DNA of 43,691 nucleotides from a virus (IMGVR_UViG_3300021478_000007:1-43691), one strand, 5' to 3'; shown: positions 18,161 through 25,717, counted from the first letter of the stretch. Numbers and translations are program-made. The notes: a model not told the origin generated them from the sequence alone.

Positions 18161-18360
18161 ACTCTGCATTATCGAATTGGAAAACTACACTCGGCGGGAT
18201 TGTGGGCGGCTTGTTGCTCGCTTCGCTGACTGTCTACCATCCTGGCATGACTGTTAAAGAGTGGGGAGCAGCAGCGCTCGTAGCTATTGGTGGAGCATTG
18301 CCAGGCATTCTGGCGCATGACGGCTTTGTTGCGCCGCAGCCTCCAGCAACAAAGCCATGA
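18157..18360 (+). CDS. Holin-like small membrane protein (67 aa)
   Basis: ATG 18157 overlaps the previous stop and lies nine bases after AAGGAGG; a TTG two codons earlier sits too close to that site. The product has two predicted membrane helices (residues 9-25 and 35-53) separated by a short polar turn, and a Pro/Lys tail. Size, topology and position at the end of the late block match a class II holin, which would open the inner membrane at lysis. It is followed at once by a second two-helix protein. A function other than holin cannot be excluded, since no holin family motif is diagnostic at this length. Confidence 0.65.
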   Translation: MNSALSNWKTTLGGIVGGLLLASLTVYHPGMTVKEWGAAALVAIGGALPGILAHDGFVAPQPPATKP

Positions 18361-18545
18361 GCAATAAAGCCAGGCTCTTGTTGGCGATCGCGTTGAGCCT
18401 GGAGCTTACATTTCTTGGCGCTGTAACAGCTTTCAAGTACGTCACGAAAGACAACAGCTTTGGGTTCGATATTTGCGTCATGGCTTTAGGTGGCGCACTT
18501 GCTGCAACTCTAGCTGGGTGGAAATCGAACGAACCTGGGGGATGA
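18357..18545 (+). CDS. Second small membrane protein, possible antiholin/holin partner (62 aa)
   Basis: It overlaps the holin-like gene by four bases (ATGA). Residues 5-25 and 37-55 form two apolar helices, with a basic N-terminus and a short polar loop (TKDNSFGFD). Paired small membrane proteins at the end of a late operon are often a holin with its antagonist or a pinholin pair. I infer that role from pairing and topology only. Confidence 0.5.
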   Translation: MSNKARLLLAIALSLELTFLGAVTAFKYVTKDNSFGFDICVMALGGALAATLAGWKSNEPGG

Positions 18546-18548
18546 GAC

Positions 18549-18884
18549 GTGATCTATTTCGATGCTGGTGGTTTCGATTGGTCACACTTCTTTGAAACTT
18601 TCTTTGGCGGCCTTGGCGCTTGCGCTACAGCCGCCACTGTTGTCTATACGGTCTATGCTAGAAATAAAGACAAACGAGACAAATTGGAAAGCGATAATCG
18701 CCAAGCTTTACTTGAAGCAGCCAAGAAAGTTGAGCAAAAAACTGAGCAGCGACATGAAGAGAATCAGAGGATTCTTGCCAGGATCACGACTCTGCTTAGA
18801 TATTTTCGCCCCCATAGGCACGGCGAACGCAGCGGGACACTAACAGTCGAAGGTATTGATTACGAGCCAAGAGAGGATGATTAA
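18549..18884 (+). CDS. Single-pass membrane protein with coiled coil, last gene of the late block (111 aa)
   Basis: The start is GTG 18549, preceded by a GGGGGAT stretch. One apolar helix spans residues 18-38 and is followed by Arg/Lys-rich residues and a charged coiled coil (residues 43-80), then a basic HRHGERSG stretch and an acidic end. Position after the holin-like genes suggests a lysis helper. However, the positive charges after the helix predict a cytoplasmic C-terminus, which argues against an inner-membrane spanin. The stop shares the bases TTAA with the stop of the opposing gene. Confidence 0.55.
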   Translation: MIYFDAGGFDWSHFFETFFGGLGACATAATVVYTVYARNKDKRDKLESDNRQALLEAAKKVEQKTEQRHEENQRILARITTLLRYFRPHRHGERSGTLTVEGIDYEPREDD

Positions 18885-19291
18885 AGATCGTCTTCGTGCG
18901 TGTGCGTAGTCTGTGCGTCGAGTATTTCGATTTCAGCGCCTTCTGTGTTTACAGCCGCTTGAATGACGGGGAATAGCTCTTCGAAAGCAGCTCTCGTATT
19001 GTAAATCTCTTCAATCTCCAGGCTGCGCTGCGAGCCTAGCAGAATACAACCGTCAGAGTTTGCTGGGTAGTTGCCCCAATGAAGAAGAATGTCTTGCCTG
19101 TCTAGCACGTCTTTTAGAATCGGCATCAGTCTGCTGAAGTGCGGCGACGGGTACAGCCCGAGCTGATACGTACCGGCCGGAATAGCTACAGCCTTGCGCT
19201 CAAGTGTCCAACACTCATGCGCACCGCCGCAGAACAGCTCGCCAGGAATCGAGACATTGCCAATCTGACCGCGTTGCAGTGTTAATTTCAT
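18881..19291 (-). CDS. DUF5675 family protein, candidate cell-wall-active enzyme
   Basis: I start at ATG 19291, since the family typically opens with a KLTLQRG-like strand; a GTG ten codons earlier would lie in a hairpin. The 136-residue product has TLERKAVAIPAGTY, then LLHWGNYPANSDGCILLGS (residues 65-85). The His ... Gly-Cys-Ile spacing resembles the catalytic pattern of L,D-transpeptidase (YkuD) folds. DUF5675 proteins are often seen near phage lysis genes but have no established activity known to me. This gene sits on the opposite strand, directly facing the holin-like genes, and no other endolysin candidate is seen in the genome. It lies just past a terminator-like hairpin, so it may be expressed separately from the early block. 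Confidence 0.7.
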   Translation of the reverse strand: MKLTLQRGQIGNVSIPGELFCGGAHECWTLERKAVAIPAGTYQLGLYPSPHFSRLMPILKDVLDRQDILLHWGNYPANSDGCILLGSQRSLEIEEIYNTRAAFEELFPVIQAAVNTEGAEIEILDAQTTHTHEDDL

Positions 19292-19331
19292 AAAAGAAAA
19301 AAGGGGCGAATGTCCCCGCACGCGCCCCCTT
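19291..19331 (-). terminator. Intrinsic terminator-like hairpin upstream of the DUF5675 gene
   Basis: Read on the minus strand, an AAGGGG(G)GCG arm is followed after a short loop by CGCCCCTT and then TTTTCTTTT, an almost classical rho-independent terminator. The right arm and T-tract end directly at the ATG of the DUF5675 gene. It would end transcripts coming from the early block after the 19353-19871 gene, unless there is read-through. Confidence 0.6.
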
Positions 19332-19352
19332 CATTGCTCCTTTCGCTTAGAT

Positions 19353-19871
19353 TTACTTCGCTGCTGCTACAGCCGCCGCTGCTGCGCTTGCTGCTGCTAC
19401 TGCGCCTGCTGGCGGCGCTGTAAGAGCGAGGTTGCCATCAACTTCATTCAACAGAGCCACTACTGCGTTTACAAGCCCCTGCTTTGTGAGCGTTGAAGCT
19501 TTCCCTGCGCCCGGAAAAGAGTTCGTAATCCATTGATCGACTTCAGGCCCAACTGAATTCAGTACGGCTTGAAGCTTTGCCGGGCCATTTGAAGCTTGCC
19601 CGACTGCCGTGAAAGCAGCTTCAGTTATAGCAGCTTGCGAAGCGATCTTGCTGACAAGGCTCTCGCCAGCAAGAATAAGCGGCATCGCTGCCGGATCGAG
19701 AATCCCCACAACTGCCCCGACTGCCCCTGAGATTGGCACTGCTTCTTTGGCAATAAAGCCAAGCGCAACGCCGACAGCATGGCCTAGCTTCTTTAGCCAA
19801 CTTACGTGCGGAACTATCGGCGTTACAGTTTCTGTTACTGTTGCATTTACTGCTGGTATGTTTGTGCTCAT
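19353..19871 (-). CDS. Ala-rich protein with apolar segments, unknown (172 aa)
   Basis: It starts at ATG 19871 with AAAGGA upstream. Residues 26-60 are apolar and Gly/Ala-rich (including VGVALGFIAKEAVPISGAVG) and could form a membrane-associated helix pair. The end is almost pure Ala/Lys (residues 150-172). No family is recognised. It belongs to a group of membrane or envelope-type proteins at the distal end of the early block and is the last gene before the terminator-like hairpin. Confidence 0.6.
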   Translation of the reverse strand: MSTNIPAVNATVTETVTPIVPHVSWLKKLGHAVGVALGFIAKEAVPISGAVGAVVGILDPAAMPLILAGESLVSKIASQAAITEAAFTAVGQASNGPAKLQAVLNSVGPEVDQWITNSFPGAGKASTLTKQGLVNAVVALLNEVDGNLALTAPPAGAVAAASAAAAAVAAAK

Positions 19872-19891
19872 GCTTTGTTTTCCTTTCGAGT

Positions 19892-20533
19892 TTAGATGCC
19901 TAAAAACTTCCCGACTATTTCTGCTGTAAAAAGAATAGCGGCTTTGACTTTCGTGATTGGCTTCATTAGCTGGTTGACTTCGTAATCAACGCCCTCGCGC
20001 ACTTTCGCTATCGTTGCAGCGCTTTCTTTCGTGGCGCTCGCTAAGTTTGCGCTTGAATCAGCTACGTTGTCGAGAGTTTTCTGAATTGCAGGGTCAGTTA
20101 TTTGCGCGTCAGCGTCTTCGATAAGCTTCTCCCCCTGCACAGTCGCCCTGCTGATTTCCAGAAGGTTCTCCCGCAAGGCTGCTTGGGTATTGGATAGGGA
20201 TTGGTTTTGCTCGCTCACGCTGGCTGCCAAATTCGGAAACACCGATTCGTTCAATGATGCATCCGTCCGCCTTACAAGTGTTTGGATAGAGGCAAAAGTC
20301 TCCTTGCCTAAGCCAAGGGCAAGAGTAACGGATTTGGATTGTTCTTCGCTCGCTTTCTGCCATGCTCTGCTCGCTTTCTCGACATTGCCAGCTGCTGCTC
20401 CGGCTGCAATCGTCGCTCGATTGATGTGCTCTAAAGTCAATTCTGCTTTCGGCTTCAACTCATGTACCGCGAGCGCCAGCTCTACGCATACCCAGCTGAC
20501 TGCTAGCAGCGCAATGGCTTGAAGCAGCTTCAT
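19892..20533 (-). CDS. Membrane-anchored coiled-coil protein, unknown (213 aa)
   Basis: ATG 20533 is chosen because it overlaps the previous stop as ATGA and starts an apolar helix (residues 2-24); codons upstream belong to the preceding gene. The remainder is a long Ala/Glu/Ser-rich coiled coil (residues 30-185), and the C-terminus is apolar again (AAILFTAEIVGKFLGI). The overall look is like the signalling helix of a chemoreceptor without its output domain, or an envelope-spanning rod. Its role is unknown; superinfection exclusion or a spanin-like job are possibilities I cannot separate. Confidence 0.6.
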   Translation of the reverse strand: MKLLQAIALLAVSWVCVELALAVHELKPKAELTLEHINRATIAAGAAAGNVEKASRAWQKASEEQSKSVTLALGLGKETFASIQTLVRRTDASLNESVFPNLAASVSEQNQSLSNTQAALRENLLEISRATVQGEKLIEDADAQITDPAIQKTLDNVADSSANLASATKESAATIAKVREGVDYEVNQLMKPITKVKAAILFTAEIVGKFLGI

Positions 20534-21405
20534 GGCTGGGCCGCTGGCACGACATCGCATGGGTCGCCACCACCGCTAAATCTTCGCCATTCCCCGCCAC
20601 CCTCTCGAATCCACGCCACACCATCACGAAATTCCATTTCCATCATTGCCGATGGGTCAGTCTTGAGAGGCGGCGCTGGCTTCACTTCTGGCTGTAGCTG
20701 CGCCCACTTCAAACATTCAGTACCGTTCTCGTACGGGCAAGTTTCTTCTCGCCCATCGCTGTGCACTATTTTGTATTTGCCGTCAACGTCTTTCCAAAGT
20801 CGCTTGCCCTCGGTTGGAGGCGCTGGCTTCACTTCTGGCTGGGGCGCGGCCTCGCAATCAATGAGTCCAGTATCTTTATGGTGCTGATAGATTCCGCTCG
20901 CACATGGTTCAAGTTTTACGCGCCAGTCAATGCCTTCTAACTCCGCTGGTAAGGTGATTGAGCCATGCACTTGCGAGCAATCTGTGTATGAGCAAATGGC
21001 GGGAGCGTCCATGCCAACAAAACTTCCGCCTTTCGGGTCCATTTGAATCGCGTGGCGCGGCTTGCGTGCCTTACTGGGCTGCGTAGTGCAGGGGAACCAG
21101 TTCTTCTTCTGCTCGTTCCAACACAAACCCATGTCTGCGCCGATTCTCGTTATGGAAGCATTGATACTGTCCATGTTTCTAGTTATTTGAGCAGCCACAT
21201 CGTCAAACTGCTTTATAGTTCCAGCTAAATCGCCAGTTGGCTTCGCTGGCAGCCCATCAGGATTGTAGTCGTAGACCACTTTGGGATAAGCGGCGTGCCA
21301 GACATCCGCTACCCGCTTGCCGCACTCATACCAACCGATAGTCCAGATGCAGAATAGGACTGTCAGCACGATTCCCGCTGTGTAGCCGTTCGTTCGCTCG
21401 CTCAT
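20530..21405 (-). CDS. Membrane-anchored Cys-containing protein, unknown (291 aa)
   Basis: The start ATG 21405 has GGAAAGGAAAG just upstream and overlaps the previous gene by four bases; the frame is open further up but without a site. One membrane helix (residues 10-28) is followed by a region with spaced Cys (CWNEQKKNWFPC, CSYTDC, CETAA-like pairs) and two PEVKPAPP linkers that are exact copies at DNA level. The C-terminal 40 residues are Trp/Gly-rich. Paired Cys outside the helix suggest a periplasmic domain. No family recognised. Confidence 0.6.
   Translation of the reverse strand: MSERTNGYTAGIVLTVLFCIWTIGWYECGKRVADVWHAAYPKVVYDYNPDGLPAKPTGDLAGTIKQFDDVAAQITRNMDSINASITRIGADMGLCWNEQKKNWFPCTTQPSKARKPRHAIQMDPKGGSFVGMDAPAICSYTDCSQVHGSITLPAELEGIDWRVKLEPCASGIYQHHKDTGLIDCEAAPQPEVKPAPPTEGKRLWKDVDGKYKIVHSDGREETCPYENGTECLKWAQLQPEVKPAPPLKTDPSAMMEMEFRDGVAWIREGGGEWRRFSGGGDPCDVVPAAQP
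20672..20694 (-). repeat. 23-bp direct repeat, copy 1 (PEVKPAPP linker)
   Basis: These 23 bases recur exactly at 20819-20841 in the same frame and encode a Pro-rich linker in the membrane-anchored protein. Exact identity at DNA level suggests a recent internal duplication or a site prone to slippage deletion. Confidence 0.8.
20819..20841 (-). repeat. 23-bp direct repeat, copy 2 (PEVKPAPP linker)
   Basis: Identical to 20672-20694 and in the same frame. The two copies are separated by 124 bases that encode a small Trp/Cys-containing segment. Confidence 0.8.
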
Positions 21406-21686
21406 TGTGCTTTCCTTTCCCGCTCTCCGCTGCTCGCGTCTCGGGTGGCACGCGCCGCAACTTCTGCCCTCCACTTTTTACTCGCTTCTTCAGCGAACTC
21501 CGCTATGTCTCGCAAGCAGCCAGGGTCAAAGAGCGTATTTATTGCGGGGCTGAAAACGAACTTGCGCCACGCTCCATAAAAGTGAACTCGCCCTAAGATT
21601 GCATCACTGGCGATTGCGGTAACTTCCCAAACTCGCGTCTTGCGCTCAGGATGCGGCTGAAGTTCATTGAAGTACAGGTTGCTCAC
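21402..21686 (-). CDS. Conserved small phage protein, unknown (94 aa)
   Basis: The product has a pattern I recognise from many phage early regions: a strand ending in HFYGAWRKFVFSP, then INTLFDPGCLRDIAEFAEEA. It has no assigned function that I know. The C-terminus is an Arg/Ala/Glu-rich helix. It overlaps genes on both sides by four bases, so its translation is coupled to the membrane-protein cluster. Confidence 0.65.
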   Translation of the reverse strand: MSNLYFNELQPHPERKTRVWEVTAIASDAILGRVHFYGAWRKFVFSPAINTLFDPGCLRDIAEFAEEASKKWRAEVAARATRDASSGERERKAQ

Positions 21687-22114
21687 TTTTCACCTCCAGC
21701 GTCCCGCCCGCTGACTGGCTTATCAAGACATTCCCAGCAAGTAGGTATGCCATTGTGCCTCCACTGAGTGCTTGTTCCGCATTGGCATTTGGCTACTTCG
21801 CTCGAATAGGTTGCGCCAGTGCTCAATGGCCCCAAACCCTTTTTCGGCGTGGTCTGCCCGCCGACTTGGGAGTCGGCCAGCGCACGCTCCAGTTCCTTGA
21901 TTCGTTGCTGGTATCCGCAATCCATGTGCTGAACTACTTTCTGGTCAATGTCGCCCATCCAACCGTTCTCGCAACGCGGAATCGCTTTCCCACAAATACT
22001 GCAAATCAGCGGTGAGCCATCATCGCGTGTCCAAGGCAAGTCTATGCTTGCGCGGCACAAGCACCATAAGAAAAAATCCAGTGCCAGCGCCGCGCAGATG
22101 AGAACTACTGCCAT
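21683..22114 (-). CDS. Membrane-anchored zinc-ribbon-like protein, unknown (143 aa)
   Basis: It begins with an apolar helix (residues 2-20). Two Cys clusters follow: CSICGKAIPRCENGW near residue 38, and CQCGTSTQ...PTCWEC near residues 109-130. Both look like zinc ribbons, with a coiled stretch between (QQRIKELERALADS). It lies three bases after the stop of the ssDNA-binding-like gene, without its own ribosome binding site, so it probably depends on coupled translation. Function unknown. Confidence 0.6.
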   Translation of the reverse strand: MAVVLICAALALDFFLWCLCRASIDLPWTRDDGSPLICSICGKAIPRCENGWMGDIDQKVVQHMDCGYQQRIKELERALADSQVGGQTTPKKGLGPLSTGATYSSEVAKCQCGTSTQWRHNGIPTCWECLDKPVSGRDAGGEK

Positions 22115-22117
22115 ACG

Positions 22118-22948
22118 TTACACTTGATCGTTTGCGCCGGGCTCGTCGATCTCTTGATCGACTTTAATACGCCCCTGCTTGCGCATCTCGCTGAACATTG
22201 CGTACATCTGCGATGCGGCTTCGTAAGTTTCTTGCTTCACGTTTCCGGCGTTCTTGACGACTTCCAGGTACGAAGTGCCTTCAGTGAATGTCTTTTTCTG
22301 CGAGCTGATCTCATAGACACCGCCGAACATATCGATACCGCGCAGGCGCATCAGTGCAAGCCAGTCTTTCGCTACTGGTACGCCTGAAGACTTGAACGAC
22401 TTGACTACTAGCCCCTCGGGGTGAATCAAGCCTTCATCGTCAACAACCATTGCGGGGAAGTTGTAAAACTCAGTGCACGCTTTGCCCTTGCCTTCGCCAT
22501 TCTTGGCGCTGCCGAACTGGTTTAGCGGACAAGTTGCACACTTGCCGCCAGGCTCGCCAATGCCGTTAACCATATCTTCACTACGGCAGAGTATTCCGCC
22601 GCCTTCTTTCTTGTCGCGGAAGTAGATCCGGTTCTTGAAGAACATCAGCGGCACGATCTGCACGAGTTTTCCGTAATTCTTGCCGGTGACAGTGTTGAAG
22701 TGCTCTCCTTCTTTCAGGCCGTCAATGTACTTCGGCTCGCTCGAATCGCGCTGCGGAGTCAGCGACTGGCAGAGCCGCATCTGCGGCACCGTCATATCGC
22801 CAGCACTTACTTCTTCAAACCCTGCCGCTGGACGGCCGTCGGCTCTTTGCAAGTAATCCGGTATTTTTTCTACTTCTTGCGGCTTTTGCTTCACTATCTC
22901 TTCTTTTTTTACTGGGGCCTTTACTGCCGCTTTAGTTGGTTGCGCCAT
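22118..22948 (-). CDS. Putative ssDNA-binding / replication-associated zinc protein (276 aa)
   Basis: The start ATG 22948 has AAGGAG nine bases upstream. A basic Lys/Pro-rich start (residues 3-35) precedes a domain with MTVPQMRLCQSLTP and a YIDGLKEGEHFNTVTG strand. A Cys4 knuckle follows (CATCPLN ... KACTEF), then a VVKSFKSSGVPVAKDWLALM helix. This set resembles a group of phage proteins found with helicases and primases that probably bind single-stranded DNA through an OB fold. The neighbours (SNF2 helicase, nuclease) fit. The assignment is by remembered pattern and needs a profile search. Confidence 0.5.
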   Translation of the reverse strand: MAQPTKAAVKAPVKKEEIVKQKPQEVEKIPDYLQRADGRPAAGFEEVSAGDMTVPQMRLCQSLTPQRDSSEPKYIDGLKEGEHFNTVTGKNYGKLVQIVPLMFFKNRIYFRDKKEGGGILCRSEDMVNGIGEPGGKCATCPLNQFGSAKNGEGKGKACTEFYNFPAMVVDDEGLIHPEGLVVKSFKSSGVPVAKDWLALMRLRGIDMFGGVYEISSQKKTFTEGTSYLEVVKNAGNVKQETYEAASQMYAMFSEMRKQGRIKVDQEIDEPGANDQV

Positions 22949-22964
22949 GTTATGTTTCTCCTTT

Positions 22965-23483
22965 TTAATTGTCTTCTTGGTTGTTTCCGTTACGAAGACG
23001 GAACTGGGTTTTCAGATAAACTTCGACGCCATCAGGCGGCGCTTGCCCTGCAACAAGCCGCTCGTTCGTTACGCCCTTCAGCGTTTGGTAGTTCACGCCT
23101 AGCAGTGACTGCATTTTATGCTTCTTAATCCATGCAAGGACTTTCTCTTTATCGCGCACTACCGGATACGGCGTGTCTTGCAAATAGCCTGTAGCGCCGC
23201 TGCTGAGCGTGACTTTATCGAAGCCCTGGTTTTCAAGCGCTTCGCAGAGCATTTGCGAAAGTGCTTCGAGGCGCACATTGTACTCGCTGATCTCGTTTTC
23301 AAGCTGCTCTTTTGCTTCGCGACAGACGCCGAAAAGAGCTGCAAGGCGGTTAACGTTCGCTTCGCCGGGATTCTCAGCGTCAGCAAGAATCAGTTGCTTC
23401 TCGTCGTTGATTCTTTCCTGGTACTTTACCTCTTCAACAAAGGCTGGCAGCTTGCCGCGCAGCTTCGTATATTTCCCGCTCAT
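22965..23483 (-). CDS. Coiled-coil early phage protein, unknown (172 aa)
   Basis: I start at ATG 23483, which overlaps the upstream stop; the frame is open further but inside the previous gene. Residues 10-95 form a charged helix-rich coiled coil, followed by a compact C-terminal domain (YLQDTPYPVVRDKEKVLAWI, then LKGVTNERL and PPDGVEVYLKTQFRLR). Proteins of this layout next to replication helicases are common in phages of several families. The coiled coil loosely recalls Gam-type end-protection proteins, but I would not assign that. It probably acts on DNA together with the helicase and nuclease. Confidence 0.55.
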   Translation of the reverse strand: MSGKYTKLRGKLPAFVEEVKYQERINDEKQLILADAENPGEANVNRLAALFGVCREAKEQLENEISEYNVRLEALSQMLCEALENQGFDKVTLSSGATGYLQDTPYPVVRDKEKVLAWIKKHKMQSLLGVNYQTLKGVTNERLVAGQAPPDGVEVYLKTQFRLRNGNNQEDN

Positions 23484-23725
23484 CGCTTTACTTCTTTCTT
23501 TTGCGCTACACAGGCTGGATGTGTGCAAGACTTGTAATGCCAAATGCGAAGCTCGCCAGGGCAGCCCGGCAACTCATCGGCTTGCACGGCGTGCCCTTGC
23601 TTGCGAAGCGCTTGCAGGTGCAAGCTCAGTGCCAGGCGATCTTCTGTCGATGCAGTCTCTGGCACAATAGCTTGCGCCCCGGGGTGCTCCAGAAAAGTCA
23701 ATAGATCGCTGCTCTTGTTAGTCAT
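23480..23725 (-). CDS. Small early protein with Cys motif, unknown (81 aa)
   Basis: ATG 23725 lies inside the end of the helicase gene and the stop overlaps the next ATG. The C-terminus has a CPGELRIWHYKSCTHPAC element that could bind zinc; the N-terminal half is a helix pair. Not recognised. The tight overlaps on both sides support it being translated. Confidence 0.55.
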   Translation of the reverse strand: MTNKSSDLLTFLEHPGAQAIVPETASTEDRLALSLHLQALRKQGHAVQADELPGCPGELRIWHYKSCTHPACVAQKKEVKR

Positions 23726-25205
23726 CGCTCAACGCCTTTCTCCACCCTGCGCATGTAAGCGCTGCAAGGTCTTTCTTTGCTCGTAAACAATCCAGAATGT
23801 GATGATCCACAGTTCGCTGCCCTTTCGGGCCCGTAGCCAATACGTCAACGTAAGTTACATTACGTACTTGCCCGATTCGATGACAACGATCTTCACTCTG
23901 GATTCGCCCCGTGTAGCTGAAATCGTTTGACATGTAGACTGCAACGCTTGCGCTAGTAAGATTAAGGCCGTATCCTCCGGCGTGTGGTTGAGCGAGAAGG
24001 ATTCGTCGGCGAACGGGTCCGGGTTCGCTGAAAGCCCCAAGAACTTCACTACGCTGCTTTTCACTTTGACCGCCAAAGATTTCAAGGACATCGCATTTCT
24101 CCTCTCTCAATGCCTCTGCTAGCCGCTCGCGCTCACGCCGCCATCGACACCAAATAATTAACGACTGCTCATTGCCAAGCTCGCCGCCGAAGATTTCACT
24201 GAATAGCCAGTCAAGCTTCTCGCCTGAAACGTCTTCACACGCTCCGGTGTGTCCGTAACCTGTCTTAGTTTCATCTATCATAGGAGTTCCGACATGCCCA
24301 CTAGTCAACTGACACAGCCGCAGTATGCGCACTGCCGCATTCGGTTCTGGCTTTATTTCTTTGTCCGGCAAGCAGAGCAGCGCTTCTTTGCGAAGCTCTT
24401 GATATATAGCCCACGTCTCTTGCTTGAGTGCTACTTCCCGTACTTCATAAGTCTTCTTCGGCAAGTCTAGACAATCTTTCTTCTCCCTGCGCAGCACGTA
24501 CGGGGCGAAATTCTTCGTTAACTCGTCAATGTTCTGAAAGTCTACGACTTGCTGAAAGCGCTGCGCCCCGATCTTCATCATCTTCAAGATAGCGTAGCGC
24601 GAACGAAAATGGTACCAGTTTGAGAATGCTTTCAGCGGCCCATTAATTCCGCCACCCATTACGCAGCCTTGCGCCCACAAGTCTAGCGGGCTGTTGGCTA
24701 TCGGCGTCCCCGTCAATAGCCAACGCCTCGCGCAGCACTTGCCTACATACAGTGCCCCTTTCGTTTGCTTTGCTGTTCTGTTCTTCAAGAACGAGCTTTC
24801 GTCGCAAATGAGCAGCGTCTTGCCGCTTGCGCACCATTTTGTGAACGCTGCAACGTGACGCTCTTGCGGCAGTAGCGAATACGAAACAAGAGCAATGCCC
24901 AAGCTTTTCCCTCTCTTCCGCGCCCCGCTTGCGAGCGTGAACTCGCATACATCAGGCGTATACTGCCCAAGCGTGAAGCTAAATCCTTCAGCGGCTAGCT
25001 TCTCGATTTCCGTACGCCAGCTGTAGCGCACGGCAGCAGGGCAGAATACAAGCACGCGATCTATCTTGTTGCGCCCGGCGAGAACATAAGCTGCAATCAG
25101 CGCTTGGCGTGTCTTGCCAAGCCCCATCTCGTCAGCTAACAGCGCTGAGCTTCTAGCAGTCAAGAAGTCGATTCCATCAGATTGGTGCTTATACAAGCTA
25201 GACAT
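23718..25205 (-). CDS. SNF2-type superfamily 2 helicase/translocase
   Basis: The start is ATG 25205, close to the downstream end of the nuclease gene; a TTG ten codons earlier has no proper site. The 495-residue product has the ordered motifs of an SNF2 ATPase: KHQSDGIDFL, Walker A DEMGLGKT (25-32), Walker B CDESS (134-138), motif III LTGTPIANS, and motif VI SEDRCHRIGQ near residue 440. It lacks extra DNA-binding domains, like the short phage versions. It should translocate on DNA or unwind forks during phage replication or recombination. The gene before it encodes a VRR-NUC nuclease, and this pair is common in phages. Confidence 0.92.
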   Translation of the reverse strand: MSSLYKHQSDGIDFLTARSSALLADEMGLGKTRQALIAAYVLAGRNKIDRVLVFCPAAVRYSWRTEIEKLAAEGFSFTLGQYTPDVCEFTLASGARKRGKSLGIALVSYSLLPQERHVAAFTKWCASGKTLLICDESSFLKNRTAKQTKGALYVGKCCARRWLLTGTPIANSPLDLWAQGCVMGGGINGPLKAFSNWYHFRSRYAILKMMKIGAQRFQQVVDFQNIDELTKNFAPYVLRREKKDCLDLPKKTYEVREVALKQETWAIYQELRKEALLCLPDKEIKPEPNAAVRILRLCQLTSGHVGTPMIDETKTGYGHTGACEDVSGEKLDWLFSEIFGGELGNEQSLIIWCRWRRERERLAEALREEKCDVLEIFGGQSEKQRSEVLGAFSEPGPVRRRILLAQPHAGGYGLNLTSASVAVYMSNDFSYTGRIQSEDRCHRIGQVRNVTYVDVLATGPKGQRTVDHHILDCLRAKKDLAALTCAGWRKALSDD

Positions 25206-25536
25206 TGACGCACCGTCTGACGATTTCTTCGACAAGCCCTTCGAAGTCGAACTCCCAGCCAGAAGACGGAAATATCAGCGCCTGCTTCCCATTCTTGCTT
25301 GCATACACTACTTGCCCTGCGAAGCGCAGCTTCTTCAGTGTATACATTTGCAGCTTGCTTAGATTGTTGTCTTGCATTTTCACTTCAATCCAAATCGTGT
25401 GATAACCGTTCGAGATCGAGAAATCCGGTATGCCGCCTGTCGTAGCATCGTTATGCTTCAGCACGAGGCAATCTTTCATTGCCGGGTGAGTTTCGAGCGC
25501 TCGCTTCAACTTTCGATTGAATGCGCCTTCAAGCAT
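25198..25536 (-). CDS. VRR-NUC type nuclease
   Basis: ATG 25536 gives a 112-residue protein of usual length for a stand-alone VRR-NUC domain. Catalytic motifs of the PD-(D/E)xK fold are visible: an early Glu (residue 3), GGIPDF (34-39), and IEVK (50-53), with a downstream Gln at residue 63 in KLQMYTLKKL. These enzymes cut branched or flapped DNA; with the neighbouring SNF2 helicase it may process replication or recombination intermediates. The start overlaps the end of a 62-residue gene by eight bases, and its own stop overlaps the helicase start. Confidence 0.88.
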   Translation of the reverse strand: MLEGAFNRKLKRALETHPAMKDCLVLKHNDATTGGIPDFSISNGYHTIWIEVKMQDNNLSKLQMYTLKKLRFAGQVVYASKNGKQALIFPSSGWEFDFEGLVEEIVRRCVNV

Positions 25537-25717
25537 TAGCCACCCATACGCTGAGAATCGTCTTGCCAAGCAAACCCTTTGTAACTTCGTATAACCGCCC
25601 GCCGTTGCCGTCGTGGTAGCGCAAGAACAAGCTGACGAGCGGTTTACTTGCAGAGCGATACTCGATGAGCGAAACCCCGAGATTGTTAGTAAATGTACGC
25701 TCTGCTAGTTTTACCAT
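25529..25717 (-). CDS. Small early protein, unknown (62 aa)
   Basis: ATG 25717 has GGAGGT eight bases upstream. The product is a small beta-rich protein with VSLIEYRSASKPLVSLFLRYHDG and no membrane helix. It overlaps the 39-residue membrane protein before it by seven bases and the nuclease after it by eight. Not recognised. Confidence 0.6.
   Translation of the reverse strand: MVKLAERTFTNNLGVSLIEYRSASKPLVSLFLRYHDGNGGRLYEVTKGLLGKTILSVWVANA

Noticed and set aside
18549-18884. Inner-membrane spanin
   Set aside because: The basic residues after the single helix predict a cytoplasmic C-terminus, the reverse of a spanin.
19215-19334. A 39-codon minus-strand frame starting at ATG 19334 next to AAGGAG and overlapping the DUF5675 gene
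   Set aside because: The ribosome binding site is only two bases from the ATG, the product has no recognisable feature, and the region is better explained by the terminator hairpin.
23718-25205. The helicase Walker B reads DESS and not DEAH/DEAD
   Set aside because: Short phage SNF2-type proteins often have DESS at this place, so it is normal variation.
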